NCBI GenBank assembly: GCA_907163375.1 | Contig: CAJQUW010003073.1 | Span: forward strand, 260,501 to 324,500 | DNA from: Prostheceraeus crozeri | Lineage: Eukaryota > Platyhelminthes > Polycladida > Euryleptidae | Length of the DNA stretch: 64,000 nucleotides | Reading direction: 5' to 3' | In this document: piece after piece, positions 1 through 10,639 of the stretch | How positions within the stretch are numbered: the first letter of the stretch is position 1 | How the letters are laid out: each line of letters begins with the position of its first letter | Made by a program: the position numbers and the translations under genes | The notes under the pieces: model-generated | The model's database searches: none | Told to the model about the DNA's origin: nothing | The model's input: only the letters and a program-made list of their open reading frames with translations

Positions 1-90
1 CCAACTCGTCTGACAGGAGGGGGGACGTCAGACTCGAAGCAACACGGCGGCGGACCACGGCCGACTCGTCTGACAGGGGGGGACGTCAGT
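1..90. repeat. GC-rich tandem repeat, about 60 bp unit, two copies
   Basis: Two copies of a unit that starts ACTCGTCTGACAGG, runs through a G tract and reaches GACGTCAG lie 59-60 bp apart. They are the most GC-rich DNA near the left edge. The array may continue to the left, outside the window. No coding or transposon signature is visible. Confidence 0.6.
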
Positions 91-240
91 GACGGCGGCC
101 ATCTTGCGAGGTCCAGTGGTGGAGTTTTACTTACTACTCATGTATGTTCTCTTACAAACTGTGCAATGATCAACAAATATGTAACTGAAAAATAAGCTGT
201 CTGTAAAATAAGCTGCAAGAAATGTTATCAATTTTGTTTA

Positions 241-770
241 GGCAGCACTGTAAGACCACTTCATGTCCGCGTTAAAGAACACCTCTCAATCTCAACTTCA
301 TCTATTTCTAAGCATATTCGAAATTGTCAAGTAGGCTAGAACACACCAACATCGCTATCGACATTCTAGCCCACTACAATGACAGCACTAATTTGCGGAT
401 ATGTGAGGCATTCTTTATACATAAATTTAATCCTTCCATCAATAATAGAACTGAACTTGACAGTTATCGTGAATTTCTTTTTTTTATTTACCACATGTCT
501 TAAACTGCTCTACTAACAGCTCATCATTCCTTATCTTTCACGTCAGGTGAATTCTCCTTTTACTATTGGTAAAGATATGTAACTTAGTACAACCTTTTCA
601 TACATTGTATCATACCCAGAGAGAATATAGTAGATTGTCTCTACATTGCTCTGATCATACCATATATCCTCATTGTAAATATCATTTTCAAACTCTTGCT
701 AACATCAATAGATTCCTTTATACCTGAAGTTGATTGCCGGATGGTAGTCGATCAATTTTGTACAAGCATT
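241..770 (+). mobile_element. Penelope-like element, 3' fragment with GIY-YIG C-terminus
   Basis: Positions 241-482 encode the second half of a GIY-YIG endonuclease domain of the Penelope type: GSTVRPLHVRVKEHL, then SISKHIRNC, then ICEAFFIHKFNPSINNR and a terminal EL...FLF. This order and the conserved R, H, E and N positions are those of the Penelope-like (PLE) C-terminal nuclease. The reverse transcriptase part is absent. The following 3' region contains, near 721-766, a CCTGAAG...GTCGA...TTTGTACAAG block that resembles a decayed hammerhead-ribozyme motif known from PLE terminal repeats. The fragment is old and broken, and belongs to a different lineage from the copy at 52.6-54.9 kb. Confidence 0.75.
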
Positions 771-861
771 CAAAAATAATTATAACAACATCACCAAATG
801 TTCCTTACTCTTACCAACTATAAACATATATATTGTTAAAATAGAAGTACACCACTAGCGC

Positions 862-1640
862 TTGGCCCTCGGTTTGATCACTTGTGTTAATAGAAATTCG
901 AATGCTGTGTACATTTATGTCTGGACGTTGCGAACAAATCCAAATTCCACCGTTAATTCCACTGTTTTGATTCAAATCCCTGCAGGCAAATTAATTAGAT
1001 ACATAGCTAAATGTTTGAATGACCTAATCAAGGAATATATTCCATGTCACATAGAATTTACTGAATATTTACTAAACCGCACAAGTTTCTGACGGCATAG
1101 CTTTTGCATCTTTGGAAATCCTCAATCGTCATGGTTCGTTACCAATTGCGGATCATGTCTTCTCTGGTGCCATATCAGTCGAACATATCGCCAGCTTGTA
1201 CAATAATTTTTGTGAATTTTATAGAGAACCAAAGTCTGTGGAAATATGAAAGCATAGAGTAGGTATATTAGGTAGAGTGGTAACTCTGCATTTATTAAAT
1301 CCCCAATGTGTATACACTTTAAATTTTATTAATTGAACTCGAGGGGGATACAGTTGGAATTGTTTCCAAATGTGAGATATGCAAATTTTTGCACTTTTGA
1401 AGAAATTACCACGGAAGTGAATGATCATGATAGCAATGCAGAATGAATGATGGTATTTTACAGATCCTCCATATCATGACAACCTTGGAGATTCAATATT
1501 TGTTCAATTAGCAATTCGATAGGTTCATATTACTTTCATGTTCAACCTCAAGAGTATTTTTTTGAGCGTGATCATATCACAGGCAACCTGCCACTGGCAG
1601 AGCAAAATCTCATAATCAAAGACAATGATTTCAATTAACT
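862..1640 (+). other. Unrecognised coding-like remnants
   Basis: Several neighbouring stretches read like protein but lie in different frames: 862-1092 (KLIRYIAKCLNDLIKEYI), about 1093-1250 (FASLEILNRHGSLPIADHVF) and about 1460-1640 (PPYHDNLGDSIFVQLAIR, EYFFERDHITGNLPLAEQ). I recognise no family. They could be remnants of one decayed gene or mobile element, or exons of a host gene; a CTGCAG acceptor-like site lies at about 986. No start, stop or promoter can be assigned with any assurance. Confidence 0.2.
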
Positions 1641-2696
1641 TTTAAAGATGTAAATGGGTCCACATCAATTTTCAGATTTAAGAAATGAAACATGAATTTA
1701 GTGAATCATGAAATCATGCTGGTGAAAATTGAATATAAAAACTTGAAATTTTACCCAAGAAAGCACGAATAATATCACGACTTTTTCATGAAGACTTCCA
1801 TCATAATACGGCTCATGAAATTCCCTTGCAAATTAGCTTGATTTATGCTTAGGAGGATGCTTATCAGCAAATATTCATTCCTTTTGATATCCAACTTGTG
1901 TCATACTACTTACAAGGGTGCGTCATCTCGGTAGTATATAAACTGGCAAAATTTAGACTTTTTTTAAAACTGCTTAAATAATTTTTTGGACCGCGGGAAC
2001 GCAATCTCTGCAAAAAAACTGAATCTTTTGGTGTAAAACGTTTCACTGCATAGCCTACAGATACATTTTTGAGTCGACACTCTACCTATATAGGATATCC
2101 CTACTCTATGTATGAAAGTCACATTATTGCATGTGGATGAATTTAATTTTCCAAAGCATGATTTTGTATTTTATGATTCACTAAATTGATCTTTGTTTTA
2201 TGATTCACTAAATTAATCTTTATTTTTTTATCTGAATAATGGATCCTTTATGTGTGCATAGAGCTACAATATGCATCACACATAAAAGTAAAATATCACA
2301 ATAAAAGCTCTAATTTATGTCTTTTATTGTGATATTTACTCTTTCAGTGTCAGTACGTCGTCGCGTAATTTGCGACACGATCAAGTGCAAGGAAGGCCTA
2401 CTTCAATCCTATTAACAAGACTAAGCTCTGCAGTAATAGTCAACCATCAAAGTTAATTTTCTCCAAGGTAATCAGTGACTCGAATAATTAGTAAAATACT
2501 ATCTCTTCATCTGTATTGCTATCATGATCGGTCAATTCCGTGTTAATTTCTCCAAAACAACAAAGGATAGCAAATCTTACATGTGGTACTACGCAACAGC
2601 GACAGTTAACTTTTGATAACATTGAAACTGCAATCACTTTGGAGATTTAATTAATGCTGAGTTGTCATTCTACTTAGTTCCTTTTTTTGGCTGCAG
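1641..2696. other. Gene-free AT-rich stretch
   Basis: No coding-like stretch or known repeat is recognised. A short near-direct repeat (TTTTATGATTCACTAAATT, 2168-2216) is followed by ATATCACAATAAAAGC and, in inverse, TTTTATTGTGATATTTACT (about 2290-2345), a possible small hairpin element. Confidence 0.4.
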
Positions 2697-2837
2697 CGAT
2701 TATTGGAGGGCGCCGTTTATTAGAGAAGATATGGTATGTTGTTAAGCCATCGGCGGATTCGACGGTGCAGTGCGATTATAACAGCTTTCAGCAAAGGATG
2801 AATATATTGACGAAATATTTCTGCAACACTCATGCAG
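2697..2837 (+). CDS. Candidate internal exon, product unknown
   Basis: A 141 bp stretch is flanked by a strong 3' splice site (pyrimidine tract, then GGCTGCAG) and a 5' splice site (CATGCAG followed by GTTAAG). One frame is fully open: after two carried-over bases it reads IIGGRRLLEKIWYVV then KPSADSTVQCDYNSFQQRMN and ends CNTHA. The composition looks like real protein (charged, Trp/Tyr, no bias). A second acceptor (TCTTGCAG at 2910) is followed by a short open stretch starting VANHNENDLK up to another donor-like GTATGC at 2985, but the frame does not stay open across it. I recognise no family. It could be a host exon or part of a decayed gene. Confidence 0.35.
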
Positions 2838-3145
2838 GTTAAGATACTGCACACATCTTTTAGTTCATAGTTACCCTCATTTCATGCGCTGACTATACTA
2901 CGTCTTGCAGTAGCCAATCATAATGAGAATGATCTGAAGTGTTGCGTGCCTTTATGAAATATCATCGTTTTCGAGAAATTTCAAGGTATGCCTACACGAG
3001 GATGCTCGTCATTGAAGTTGTTGGTTTCAGTAGCAATATATCAAAAATAAACAAAAGCAGCACTTCTTGGTACCTATGTCTCATTGCTATGGGTTTGAAG
3101 ATCAATGTATTAAAACTAAAATATTTCAAGGAGTTAAGTTTCTAA

Positions 3146-4372
3146 AAGTTTCAGGATTTCAGAGATGTTCTAGATGCGATATTTCGAAAATGCCGTCGTG
3201 AGGTCTATTTTCATAATCCAATTATACTCAAGGAAGCATAAGTTTACTGATTAGATCTCTAGTCAAACTTAATATCAGTTCAAATCAGTCATTCTGCGAA
3301 TCATCTCTTGAAACATGAAAACCTAAGAAAACAAGCTAATGTCATAACTTCATTTCAGTTTGATAATCATTCTGGCGGGGATGCAGCTGTCAAAAGATAA
3401 TATTTTCCTCTTAACGCAAAAGAGATTGATATCTCAGGTCAACAAGTGCAGTGTAAGGTTACAAAAATATAGATCATTTGAGATGACATGGTAACATTCA
3501 AACGCATCAATTCAAATCATTTTACGGAACTTTATCTTTGATGAATCATCTTCCTTTGCCTGCGATCATTCATCATACCATGAGAAAAGTGCAATATTCT
3601 TTAATAAGATTTCAAATTTGTTGCAGACTTTGTAGCACGGCTTTATTGATAAGTGGGATGTTGGAACATCTAGCTGATTGTTCAAGATGACTTTGGTGAT
3701 AAAATAATGCCTCAACTGCAATGCACTAATCATTTAACAAATTCAACATCTTATTTTATAAGTAAAGAAGGCCACCAAATTCATTTTGACAATATCAAAA
3801 ACTAGTTTTCTGCACAATGCATTTTCGTCCACTCTTATTCAACTTCAATCATTGGACTGAAAATAAATAGACTAAATCTGAAATCATGCACATGTGCTTC
3901 TGCAGCAATGAATCTATGGACAAAAGTGAGATCATGTAAACCTATCATCTATCAGACTTAAGAGATATGAAATAATAACAATTGAGTAATATATAATTTT
4001 GTACGTAGATGCATCATTTACAATTTGCTTTGTTTAATGTAGCTGTTGTCAGAAATAATTTTATGGCCAAGTAGGTCTTTGAAATGACGGTCTGCAATCA
4101 GCATCAATCATCATTGTATGACTGCAGATCTTACAGGAATCAATTACGCACATATAGTGGGTTAGAGGTCTACTCTATATTTCCATAAGCTTTGAATTCT
4201 ACCGCTAATGCCAGTTGAATATTTACATAGATATGCCGATAGGCCTACATGTAACGATCCGACAATTCTGACCCTCATGTGAGGATAATGTGACCAATGG
4301 AATAATATAATCCCTTTTTAACACTTATCAGGCCAAGTGTACAAAATTGTTAACATTCGTTTTTCATAATTT
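3146..4372. other. Gene-free stretch
   Basis: AT-rich DNA with many short TGATCATT/AATCATT-like words. I see no gene, transposon end or tandem array here. Confidence 0.4.
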
Positions 4373-4640
4373 CGGTACCGGTGTTACGAGATTCAGTTTC
4401 CCTAGGTTTTAGTTTCCGATCGGAAAATAAAACCATGGTTTTAGCTTCCTAGTAGGAAAATGATACCAGGTTTTATTTTCCTATTAGGAAACTAGAAGCC
4501 GCAACACCAGGGGAAAACCAGTGGGAAACTAAAACACACTTAAAAATGTTGGGTTTAATTTTCCTATCGGAATATTAAACCATGGTTTTAGTTTCCGGTA
4601 GGAAACTGAGACAGAGGGAGAGAGAGAACTATAACACCGG
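4373..4640. repeat. Palindromic element built of GTTTTAGTTTCC units, with TIR
   Basis: The ends are inverted copies of ACCGGTGTTA (about 4377 and 4633). Between them the motif GTTTTAGTTTCC and its complement GGAAAATAAAAC alternate repeatedly, joined by short palindromes (CCATGG, CGATCG, CTAGTAGG). The stretch can fold on itself at several registers. No protein is encoded. It looks like a small non-autonomous foldback or MITE; no clear target duplication was found. Confidence 0.55.
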
Positions 4641-4777
4641 TGCAAGTAACACTAATCGGGGCAACAAGTTGAAATTTATGGACGATGGGTACTTTTTACT
4701 GTTCTTTCAAGATATCATATTCCCGAAGTCTTTACTACATCACATTTCATCATTTTCATGAGACTTCACTTATACAG

Positions 4778-4942
4778 GCCAAGCGTTTACGTTCTGTCAA
4801 CAGCGACAAATCAACCATTTTTAAATATTTTCATGGCTCTTCTTTGTCTGTTAGCACTGATTGGTGTACAATGTTTCAACCGCATCTTCTCCCAGAAGAT
4901 CCATTACTATCAAATGAACAACTTGTAGAATACAAGGGTCAA
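4778..4942 (+). CDS. Candidate internal exon, product unknown
   Basis: A 165 bp stretch follows the acceptor CTTATACAG and precedes the donor GTATGC. It is open in phase 0 at both ends, giving 55 codons that begin AKRLRSVNSDKSTIFKYF and end LLSNEQLVEYKGQ. It lies just upstream of the piggyBac insertion at 5250. It shares strand with the candidate exon at 2697-2837, so both may belong to one gene. I do not recognise the family, and the open stretch could also be chance or a relic. Confidence 0.35.
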
Positions 4943-5249
4943 GTATGCAAGCTGGTCTTATATATGCGAAAGAAGTCGCGTGATTCGGCATTAAGTTCTT
5001 CTAGATTTGCTAGGGCCTACTAGCAAAGCTTCTATAGAGTAGCGCGTTGCGTGGTATGATAATACTATCAGCACATTGCAGTATTCTTGCTAGTGATGAA
5101 GTAGGCCTAATCTTGCTGAATCTGTTTGATCTAGGCCAATGGGACAGGACATCTTCATGTATCGCTGTTTTACGTCGAATGCTGTAACTTTGGTTGGGAA
5201 TCACATTGATAAGAGTCGTGATAGCTAATCGATGCAAAACTTATTGAAC

Positions 5250-6747
5250 TTAACCCTTTCGATCCTGTTTCGCATCTATGGCTTCCTCCCCTAGCTGCCT
5301 GTAAAAATCCTAAAATTTCGGGATTTTTCAAATGCTGTTTACTCGACCAAAAAGTGTTGTCCTGACCCCAACCAACACTAAATAAGATGCCAAATAGATC
5401 GAATAGTCCCCTAACATCAGAAAACATGCAAAAACAGTCGAAATTATCCAAAAAATTTATATTTTTTTAAAAATACAAAAATCATCAAATTTTCACTTGG
5501 TGGGACATTAGTCATGTTTAAACTTATTGAAACAGTCACCCAGGAAAAGCCCAGGCTTGTCAGGGCACGAATCACAGATGTATCATGATTCTCTTCTGAT
5601 TCCGTTGCTGAAACAGACACGGCAACGCTTCAATGGATTTTTCTTGCCAGTTGTGGATGGGATTCTTTTTTGCACATGTGTAGTCGTGCGCTGTTCCTCT
5701 GATGGTCGTCTTTTTCTTCTGGCTCCCTTTGGTGTTGATTGCAAATCTGTCAAGAGTCGTATGGCATCCCTTAGGAAGTCAAAGAAACTCACGTTGCTTT
5801 CTTTCTCTTTTCTGTATACAGCCCATGAATTGAAAAGTAGCCGAAGAATGCAATTCAGGCTGATATTCTTGTACCAGGCATGCGATTTGCGAGCGCAGTT
5901 GTATTGACGAATAACTTGGTCTGTGAGATCTATCCCTCCCATTTCTTGATTGTAATTCTCGACAATTGATGGCTTGAGCACATTGGTTCGAACATTGCCC
6001 TTGGAAATCCTTTCTTTTTGCACCAGAGAAGCATTGTCACACGTGGACATCAGATAAACATCCTTTCTGTCACAGAATTTTACCGCTATTATTCGGTCCT
6101 TCATGAAAGTCGTATCTTCATTGTCCGAATCGTCTTCACTGTTATCGGAATCAAAACCATAGCGACGGACTGGCTGCACTCGGCGTGTTGAGTGCCTGGT
6201 ACTACTTGATGGTGCCGCTGCCATTGAAAGAATGATCAGAAATTAGTTGTGACAAATGACAATATACCGTGCAAGCTGCTCTACCTAACAACGAATCAGC
6301 CACGCGCAGTCTTTACCGGACGTTATTATACAATCACTATCAATCAATAATTTGAATATGCTTCATGTGTGGCTCGACTGAATGCAGGTGACATCGCACT
6401 GCAACCGCTGAGTTGTATTGCCGACAATCAGATCATGTAAAGACAGCAGAAACACAAGACACAGCTGATCGCAGCAGCATGAAACTAATGCATTACTTAC
6501 CCTCAATAGACTTGATGTACGTGTACATGTAACCTACTACATGTACATGTACCATTACAGCGGTTAATTCTATTAAATATAGTTGGTTTGCACATAATAT
6601 GCGCTAAAGACAACATCTAACGTGTTTTACAAGCAACTGGAATACTTCACGCCTAAACAGTTAGCAAAATTTCTCATGACGACACGCTGTCGTCATAGCG
6701 CATGTAAGCGTGACGACAACGTGTCCTCATAGGATCGAAAGGGTTAA
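5250..6747 (-). mobile_element. piggyBac element, internally deleted
   Basis: The element is bounded on both sides by TTAA (5250-5253 and 6744-6747), the exact piggyBac target site. The ends are inverted repeats starting CCCTTTCGATCCT. Subterminal DNA near 6680-6725 holds short inverted GACGACA/TGTCGTC words. The only coding region is a transposase shortened by an internal deletion. At about 1.5 kb it is well under the usual 2.3-3 kb of autonomous copies, so it is non-autonomous. Confidence 0.9.
5583..6224 (-). pseudogene. piggyBac transposase with in-frame internal deletion
   Basis: The 213-residue product starts MAAAPSSSTRHSTRR and has an acidic N-terminal region (about residues 20-40: DSDNSEDDSDNED). 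It then jumps directly into the end of the DDE domain: DRIIAVKFCDRKDVYLMST, VRTNVLKP, ENYNQEMGGIDLTDQ (the conserved MGG-D-TDQ block) and RKSHAWYK. It ends in the cysteine-rich domain (KRCRVCFSNGIRRES), which is cut by a TGA. The next codons would still encode CDSCPDKPG before a shift of frame. The middle of the transposase, including the first catalytic aspartates (full-length proteins run about 550-600 residues), is missing, yet the frame is kept across the junction. It cannot be catalytic. Confidence 0.88.
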
Positions 6748-7422
6748 GTCGACGAGGGGACGAGAAACTCATTCAACGGTTGCTTATCTTTTATGATGAC
6801 AACAAAGTTATTTTGCTCTTCTGTGTACTGTAGGTACCAAAAGCGCAACAGTAACAATCTGTGTGGAGAAATGTTTCCTCTTTCATATTCCACTTTTAGC
6901 ATAATAGTGAAGAAGCCATATTCATCATTTTGGATTACAACAAAATTCAGTTCGTTGTGAATGTGTTGAATGGATATCACAATCACAACATGATCAAAGT
7001 TGCAGTTGCTGTAAAATTTTCAAGAGAGAGTGAAAGCTACAAGGCCAATCATGCTTTCATAGATTAACGTTAAAATAAGGAGAAAAGCATGCTCTTAGGC
7101 TACATATTCAAGCAACTTCTACAAGACTCAATTGCCATTGCAAAGAAGCATGGAATCCGATGTTGTTGAGCATTCAACTAGCTGATCTAAATTCATTTAC
7201 AAACGACCTGAAGTGAGGATGCTCAACATGCAGCTTGTCCGCGCCGTTGGCGGGTGCATGTGCAGTTGTGCATGTTAAATAACAATCTGTTCCCATCACC
7301 TACGTCAAGATAGAATATTTTTTGCAAAGTTGTCAATGAAAGCTTTTTCGAACAAATGCTTATAGGCCTATTATCACTTCAGCTTAATTTAGTAATTGTC
7401 ATTACCATCAACATGATTCACA
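6748..7422. other. Gene-free stretch
   Basis: No recognised gene or transposon end. Short minus-strand open stretches near 6744-6986 do not look like a known protein. Confidence 0.4.
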
Positions 7423-7897
7423 CTAGGTGACATGCCACGCTCAATCACGCGTAATTCACGCGTGAACCAAGCGTAATGACACATGACCCCAAACATCCGT
7501 GGCTATGCGGGATATTGCTGTAATGTAAGTTATATAAGTTAGTATAGTTGGCAGTCCTGTTATATTGACTTTGCGTATCATGTGTCTGCATGTATCAGAA
7601 GCTAAACAATGTGATAGGACCTCAATTTCATGCTCAGGGAAGACAGAACATGCTTAGCCGTTCATCCGTGGTTCAAGCGGCAGCGCAGACAACCGTAGAC
7701 GACGCGCAAACTATAAACGCTCGCCCGCGCGTATTCATAAACATTTCCCATGTTTTAACAGCATCAGATCAAGTGATTTCTGACTCTTAGTGCAGCGCGT
7801 GTACGCGGGTAGAAGAATAGAATGCCCTTAGCCACGGATGTTTGGGGGTGTTCCGTAATTGCGCGTGAATCACGCATGGCATGTCACCTAGTGTTGT
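7423..7897. mobile_element. Non-autonomous TIR element (MITE-like)
   Basis: Long imperfect terminal inverted repeats begin CACTAGGTGACATGCCA on both sides. They continue through CACGCGTAATTCACGCG-like sequence to CCCCAAACATCCGTGGCTA, giving about 70-80 bp per arm. The centre has no convincing coding sequence. I see no clear target duplication, so the superfamily is open (the CACTAGGTG end is hAT-like). Confidence 0.7.
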
Positions 7898-9490
7898 CCA
7901 AGCCTCATGCAGTGATAGGAAAGCAGGTTTTGTATGAACTAAACAAAATAGAGCAAATTGCAATCAAAATTTCTCGTACCCTAGTTTTCGAAATTACACC
8001 AAATTATTTATAGTAGGCCTACACATGAAACTGTACGTCATGCCTACTGTGCGTAGTATATGTTATACATATTCAATCATCAGATATCAGCATATGCAAT
8101 AATTTATCATTGACATAAACAATCCTTCTTGCCTGAAATGCAATCAACAATATGCAGTTGTGAAGTTGCACTGGTGGTGTGCTGTCTACATTAATAGGAA
8201 AAATACAGAGTTGAATTTTTCAAATGAGTGAAATGACATGATTTTGATGTTTATGAATATTTTGTTGTCCTACAAGCAGAAGCTTAAGTAGCTATTTAGC
8301 ATCCAGATGCTGTATATCAGCGTAAAGTCTATAATATTTATAATGACATAAGCTGTCCTGCATTAATGTACTCATGGTATAACGATATCGTGAGAAGAGA
8401 TCAAGTTGATTTTAGGAAACCCAAAACGTCATTACATATGACGCTATGTTCGTCATTTCATGACAATCGAAAATCTTCAATTTCTTCAAAGTCAGAGTAG
8501 GCTATCTGACGATCGAATAGTCGGCAACACGTGTAAAGGCTCCAAGGCGACGTGCACTGTCTTTACTTATGGAATAAGTAGGCCCTATATAGTAGAGAGC
8601 AGACATTTTCTATTGAATGACATGATAAATATTAGGTGTTCGATCAATTGCACCATTGCACGACATGAGACTTTCTGCCAAAATGACAGGTTAGATGGTT
8701 CGCTAACGAAATAATTTTACCTCAGTTTAAACATGGGTATGCTGTCCATGAAGATGTCTGTGAACAATTTCTAAAAGCAATTGGAAGATATCATAATATT
8801 CGTGTCAAAATAGGTGGAATGAGAGAATCGTCATTCCATGACGATAAAACTGCACAACTACAAAAATTTGATATATTTTTAGATTTTCATTCAAAAAAAA
8901 TCTGAAAATCGGCGTTAATTATCAATCAGAAATCTTTTGCATTTTGTGGATATGGATCAATGAGCATTTGCCACATAAGCAAAATCTCGATGTTCTAATT
9001 TTTGCCCTAAATGTGCACATAAAATTGCGCAACTGTATCAACCTATGCAATTTTCAAGCACACATTTCCTTGTCTATTCTGGCGAAATGAAGTTGAATCG
9101 CGCAGTTCACGGGTTGAATGGGAATCTATAATGTTTTCAGCGAGTGTGAAGCCTGTTGCTGGAGTACAGACACTTCAAAGTTGTATAATTTTCTTAGTTA
9201 TCGTAACCGCCGAATTAACTTCTTTCAAATACCTCCACTTGCATCTCATTCTGCTTTAACTTTTAATAAGCCTTTGTTTTTGTTGCTCTATTTTATACTT
9301 AATTAGCTGATCCTCCAATAAATAAATGATGAAGCGCAATTTCTTATGATTATTCTCCATTTTATAGAAGTGACTAAAAGCAACCATATCTACATCTAAG
9401 CCTATGTATCTGCTTACAGAAATTTGCATGGTTTTTACGGTGCTGTTACTCGGTCCGTTTTCTGCACAAAACAAGAAGTTGCAATTCAAA
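7898..9490. other. Gene-free stretch downstream of MRRF
   Basis: No coding region or repeat is recognised. The only point of note is that it lies 3' of MRRF and contains no second polyadenylation signal that looks stronger than the one at 9491. Confidence 0.4.
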
Positions 9491-9496
9491 TTTATT
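9491..9496 (-). promoter_or_regulatory. Polyadenylation signal AATAAA for MRRF
   Basis: A perfect AATAAA on the minus strand lies about 83 bases after the MRRF stop codon, a usual 3'UTR distance. Another AATAAA-containing word lies closer to the stop (about 9568), so the site in use is not certain. Confidence 0.55.
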
Positions 9497-9578
9497 CACA
9501 TGATATAAAAGCAGTTGTAGAAAATGATAATTCGTCACCTTATAAAAGAGAATTTCATCTAGATTGAATAAACATGCA

Positions 9579-10409
9579 TCAATTAAGCAGCTCCGCCTCC
9601 TTCTTCTTCCACACTTCGTCTGCTAAATCATGATGACATCGAACAAGGGTCACTAAATTTTGTTTCGCAACAAATAGATCATCTTTGCTAAATTTCATGC
9701 CAGTCATTTCTTTCGGTCTTAATCGATGATTCCATTTTTCATGAACATTGTCCATTTCCTTCTTCACTTTATTTAGGAGAAGCTTTCCTTGCTTCACAAG
9801 CTCCTGTCGTTTTTCCTGAGTTACTTTAGACACAGTTAAATACAGAGTACCATCTGACTGTTCTTGAACACCGATCCCAACACTTCGAACGGTATCCACA
9901 ACTACATTCTTAAGCTTCCTGTTGCCGCTCATGTCAACTATGATCAAATCAGCAGATTTCTGAATGATTCTTGACAAATGCGATAAAGGCACTTTTTCTC
10001 CGTCGGAGTCCTTGATAGAAATACGAGCGATTGTTTCAGCAGTTGCAGTGAGAACTAAGCTAGTAAATAGCTTGTCCTTGAATGTATCTAGAATTTCTAT
10101 GTATCTTTCCTTACAACCTTCCATATCTAAATATTCTTCAAACGCAGCAGGCAGCTCTATTACTTCGGATGTCTTCCCTTTACCTTTTGTTTTACCCTTT
10201 TCCTTGGCCTTCTTTACTTTTTCTAATACGGAGGTTGAGTGAAAAGAAAGTTTAGGAAAGTTGTAAACCAAAGGACGAAGTTGAGAAGAGGAATGCCCAC
10301 TGATTGACATGAGGTTTGCCGTGCTGGAATGTAGACATCGCCAGTAAGCGTCATGAAATCGGACGACTTTCGGGATAAACGTGCGCGTGAGAATTCCTCG
10401 AAGCAACAT
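9579..10409 (-). CDS. MRRF: Mitochondrial ribosome recycling factor
   Basis: The 276-residue product is the mitochondrial form of ribosome recycling factor, which with mitochondrial EF-G2 splits 55S ribosomes after termination. Residues 1 to about 55 (MLLRGILTRTFIPKVVRF onward, with basic and hydroxylated residues) fit a mitochondrial targeting sequence. A Lys-rich linker follows (EKVKKAKEKGKTKGKGK), as in the human protein. The RRF domain fills the rest: ISIKDSDGEKVPLSHLSRII, SADLIIVDM, then the hinge region and the helical bundle with VSKVTQEKRQELVKQGK, which matches the family's P-x-(L/V)T-x-E-x-R signature loosely. Length is close to human MRRF (262). I chose the ATG at 10409 because a strong acceptor (CATTCTCTTTCAG) ends on the base before it, so the 17 upstream in-frame codons are intronic. 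The coding part is a single exon. The orthology call is firm at family level. Confidence 0.92.
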   Translation of the reverse strand: MLLRGILTRTFIPKVVRFHDAYWRCLHSSTANLMSISGHSSSQLRPLVYNFPKLSFHSTSVLEKVKKAKEKGKTKGKGKTSEVIELPAAFEEYLDMEGCKERYIEILDTFKDKLFTSLVLTATAETIARISIKDSDGEKVPLSHLSRIIQKSADLIIVDMSGNRKLKNVVVDTVRSVGIGVQEQSDGTLYLTVSKVTQEKRQELVKQGKLLLNKVKKEMDNVHEKWNHRLRPKEMTGMKFSKDDLFVAKQNLVTLVRCHHDLADEVWKKKEAELLN

Positions 10410-10589
10410 CTGAAAGAGAATGCAAGATTTATAAATTTTTAGTAATAAGTATATCATCACTCTTCAGTCACATCAATTAAAGTGTACATACAATGCGATG
10501 CAAAGTAATCATGATATAGAATTTTCTGCTTCAATGGTCATGTAGGGCGATGAATGGCCAAATAACTAAAGGAGAAGACGAATACTTAC
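10410..10589 (-). other. Intron in the MRRF 5'UTR
   Basis: On the minus strand a donor GTAAGT starts at 10589 (after GCTGCAAGT) and the acceptor TTTCAG ends at 10410, one base before the MRRF ATG. The 180 bp intron would join a short leader exon (upstream of 10590, through about 10630) to the coding exon. An in-frame ATG within the intron would be removed by splicing. Confidence 0.65.
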
Positions 10590-10639
10590 ACTTGCAGCTC
10601 CCCTAGACTGAACTTATCTTTTATTCAATAATGTTCACG

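Noticed and set aside
5527-5907. 126-codon plus-strand open frame
   Set aside because: It lies antisense to the piggyBac transposase remnant and has no family features.
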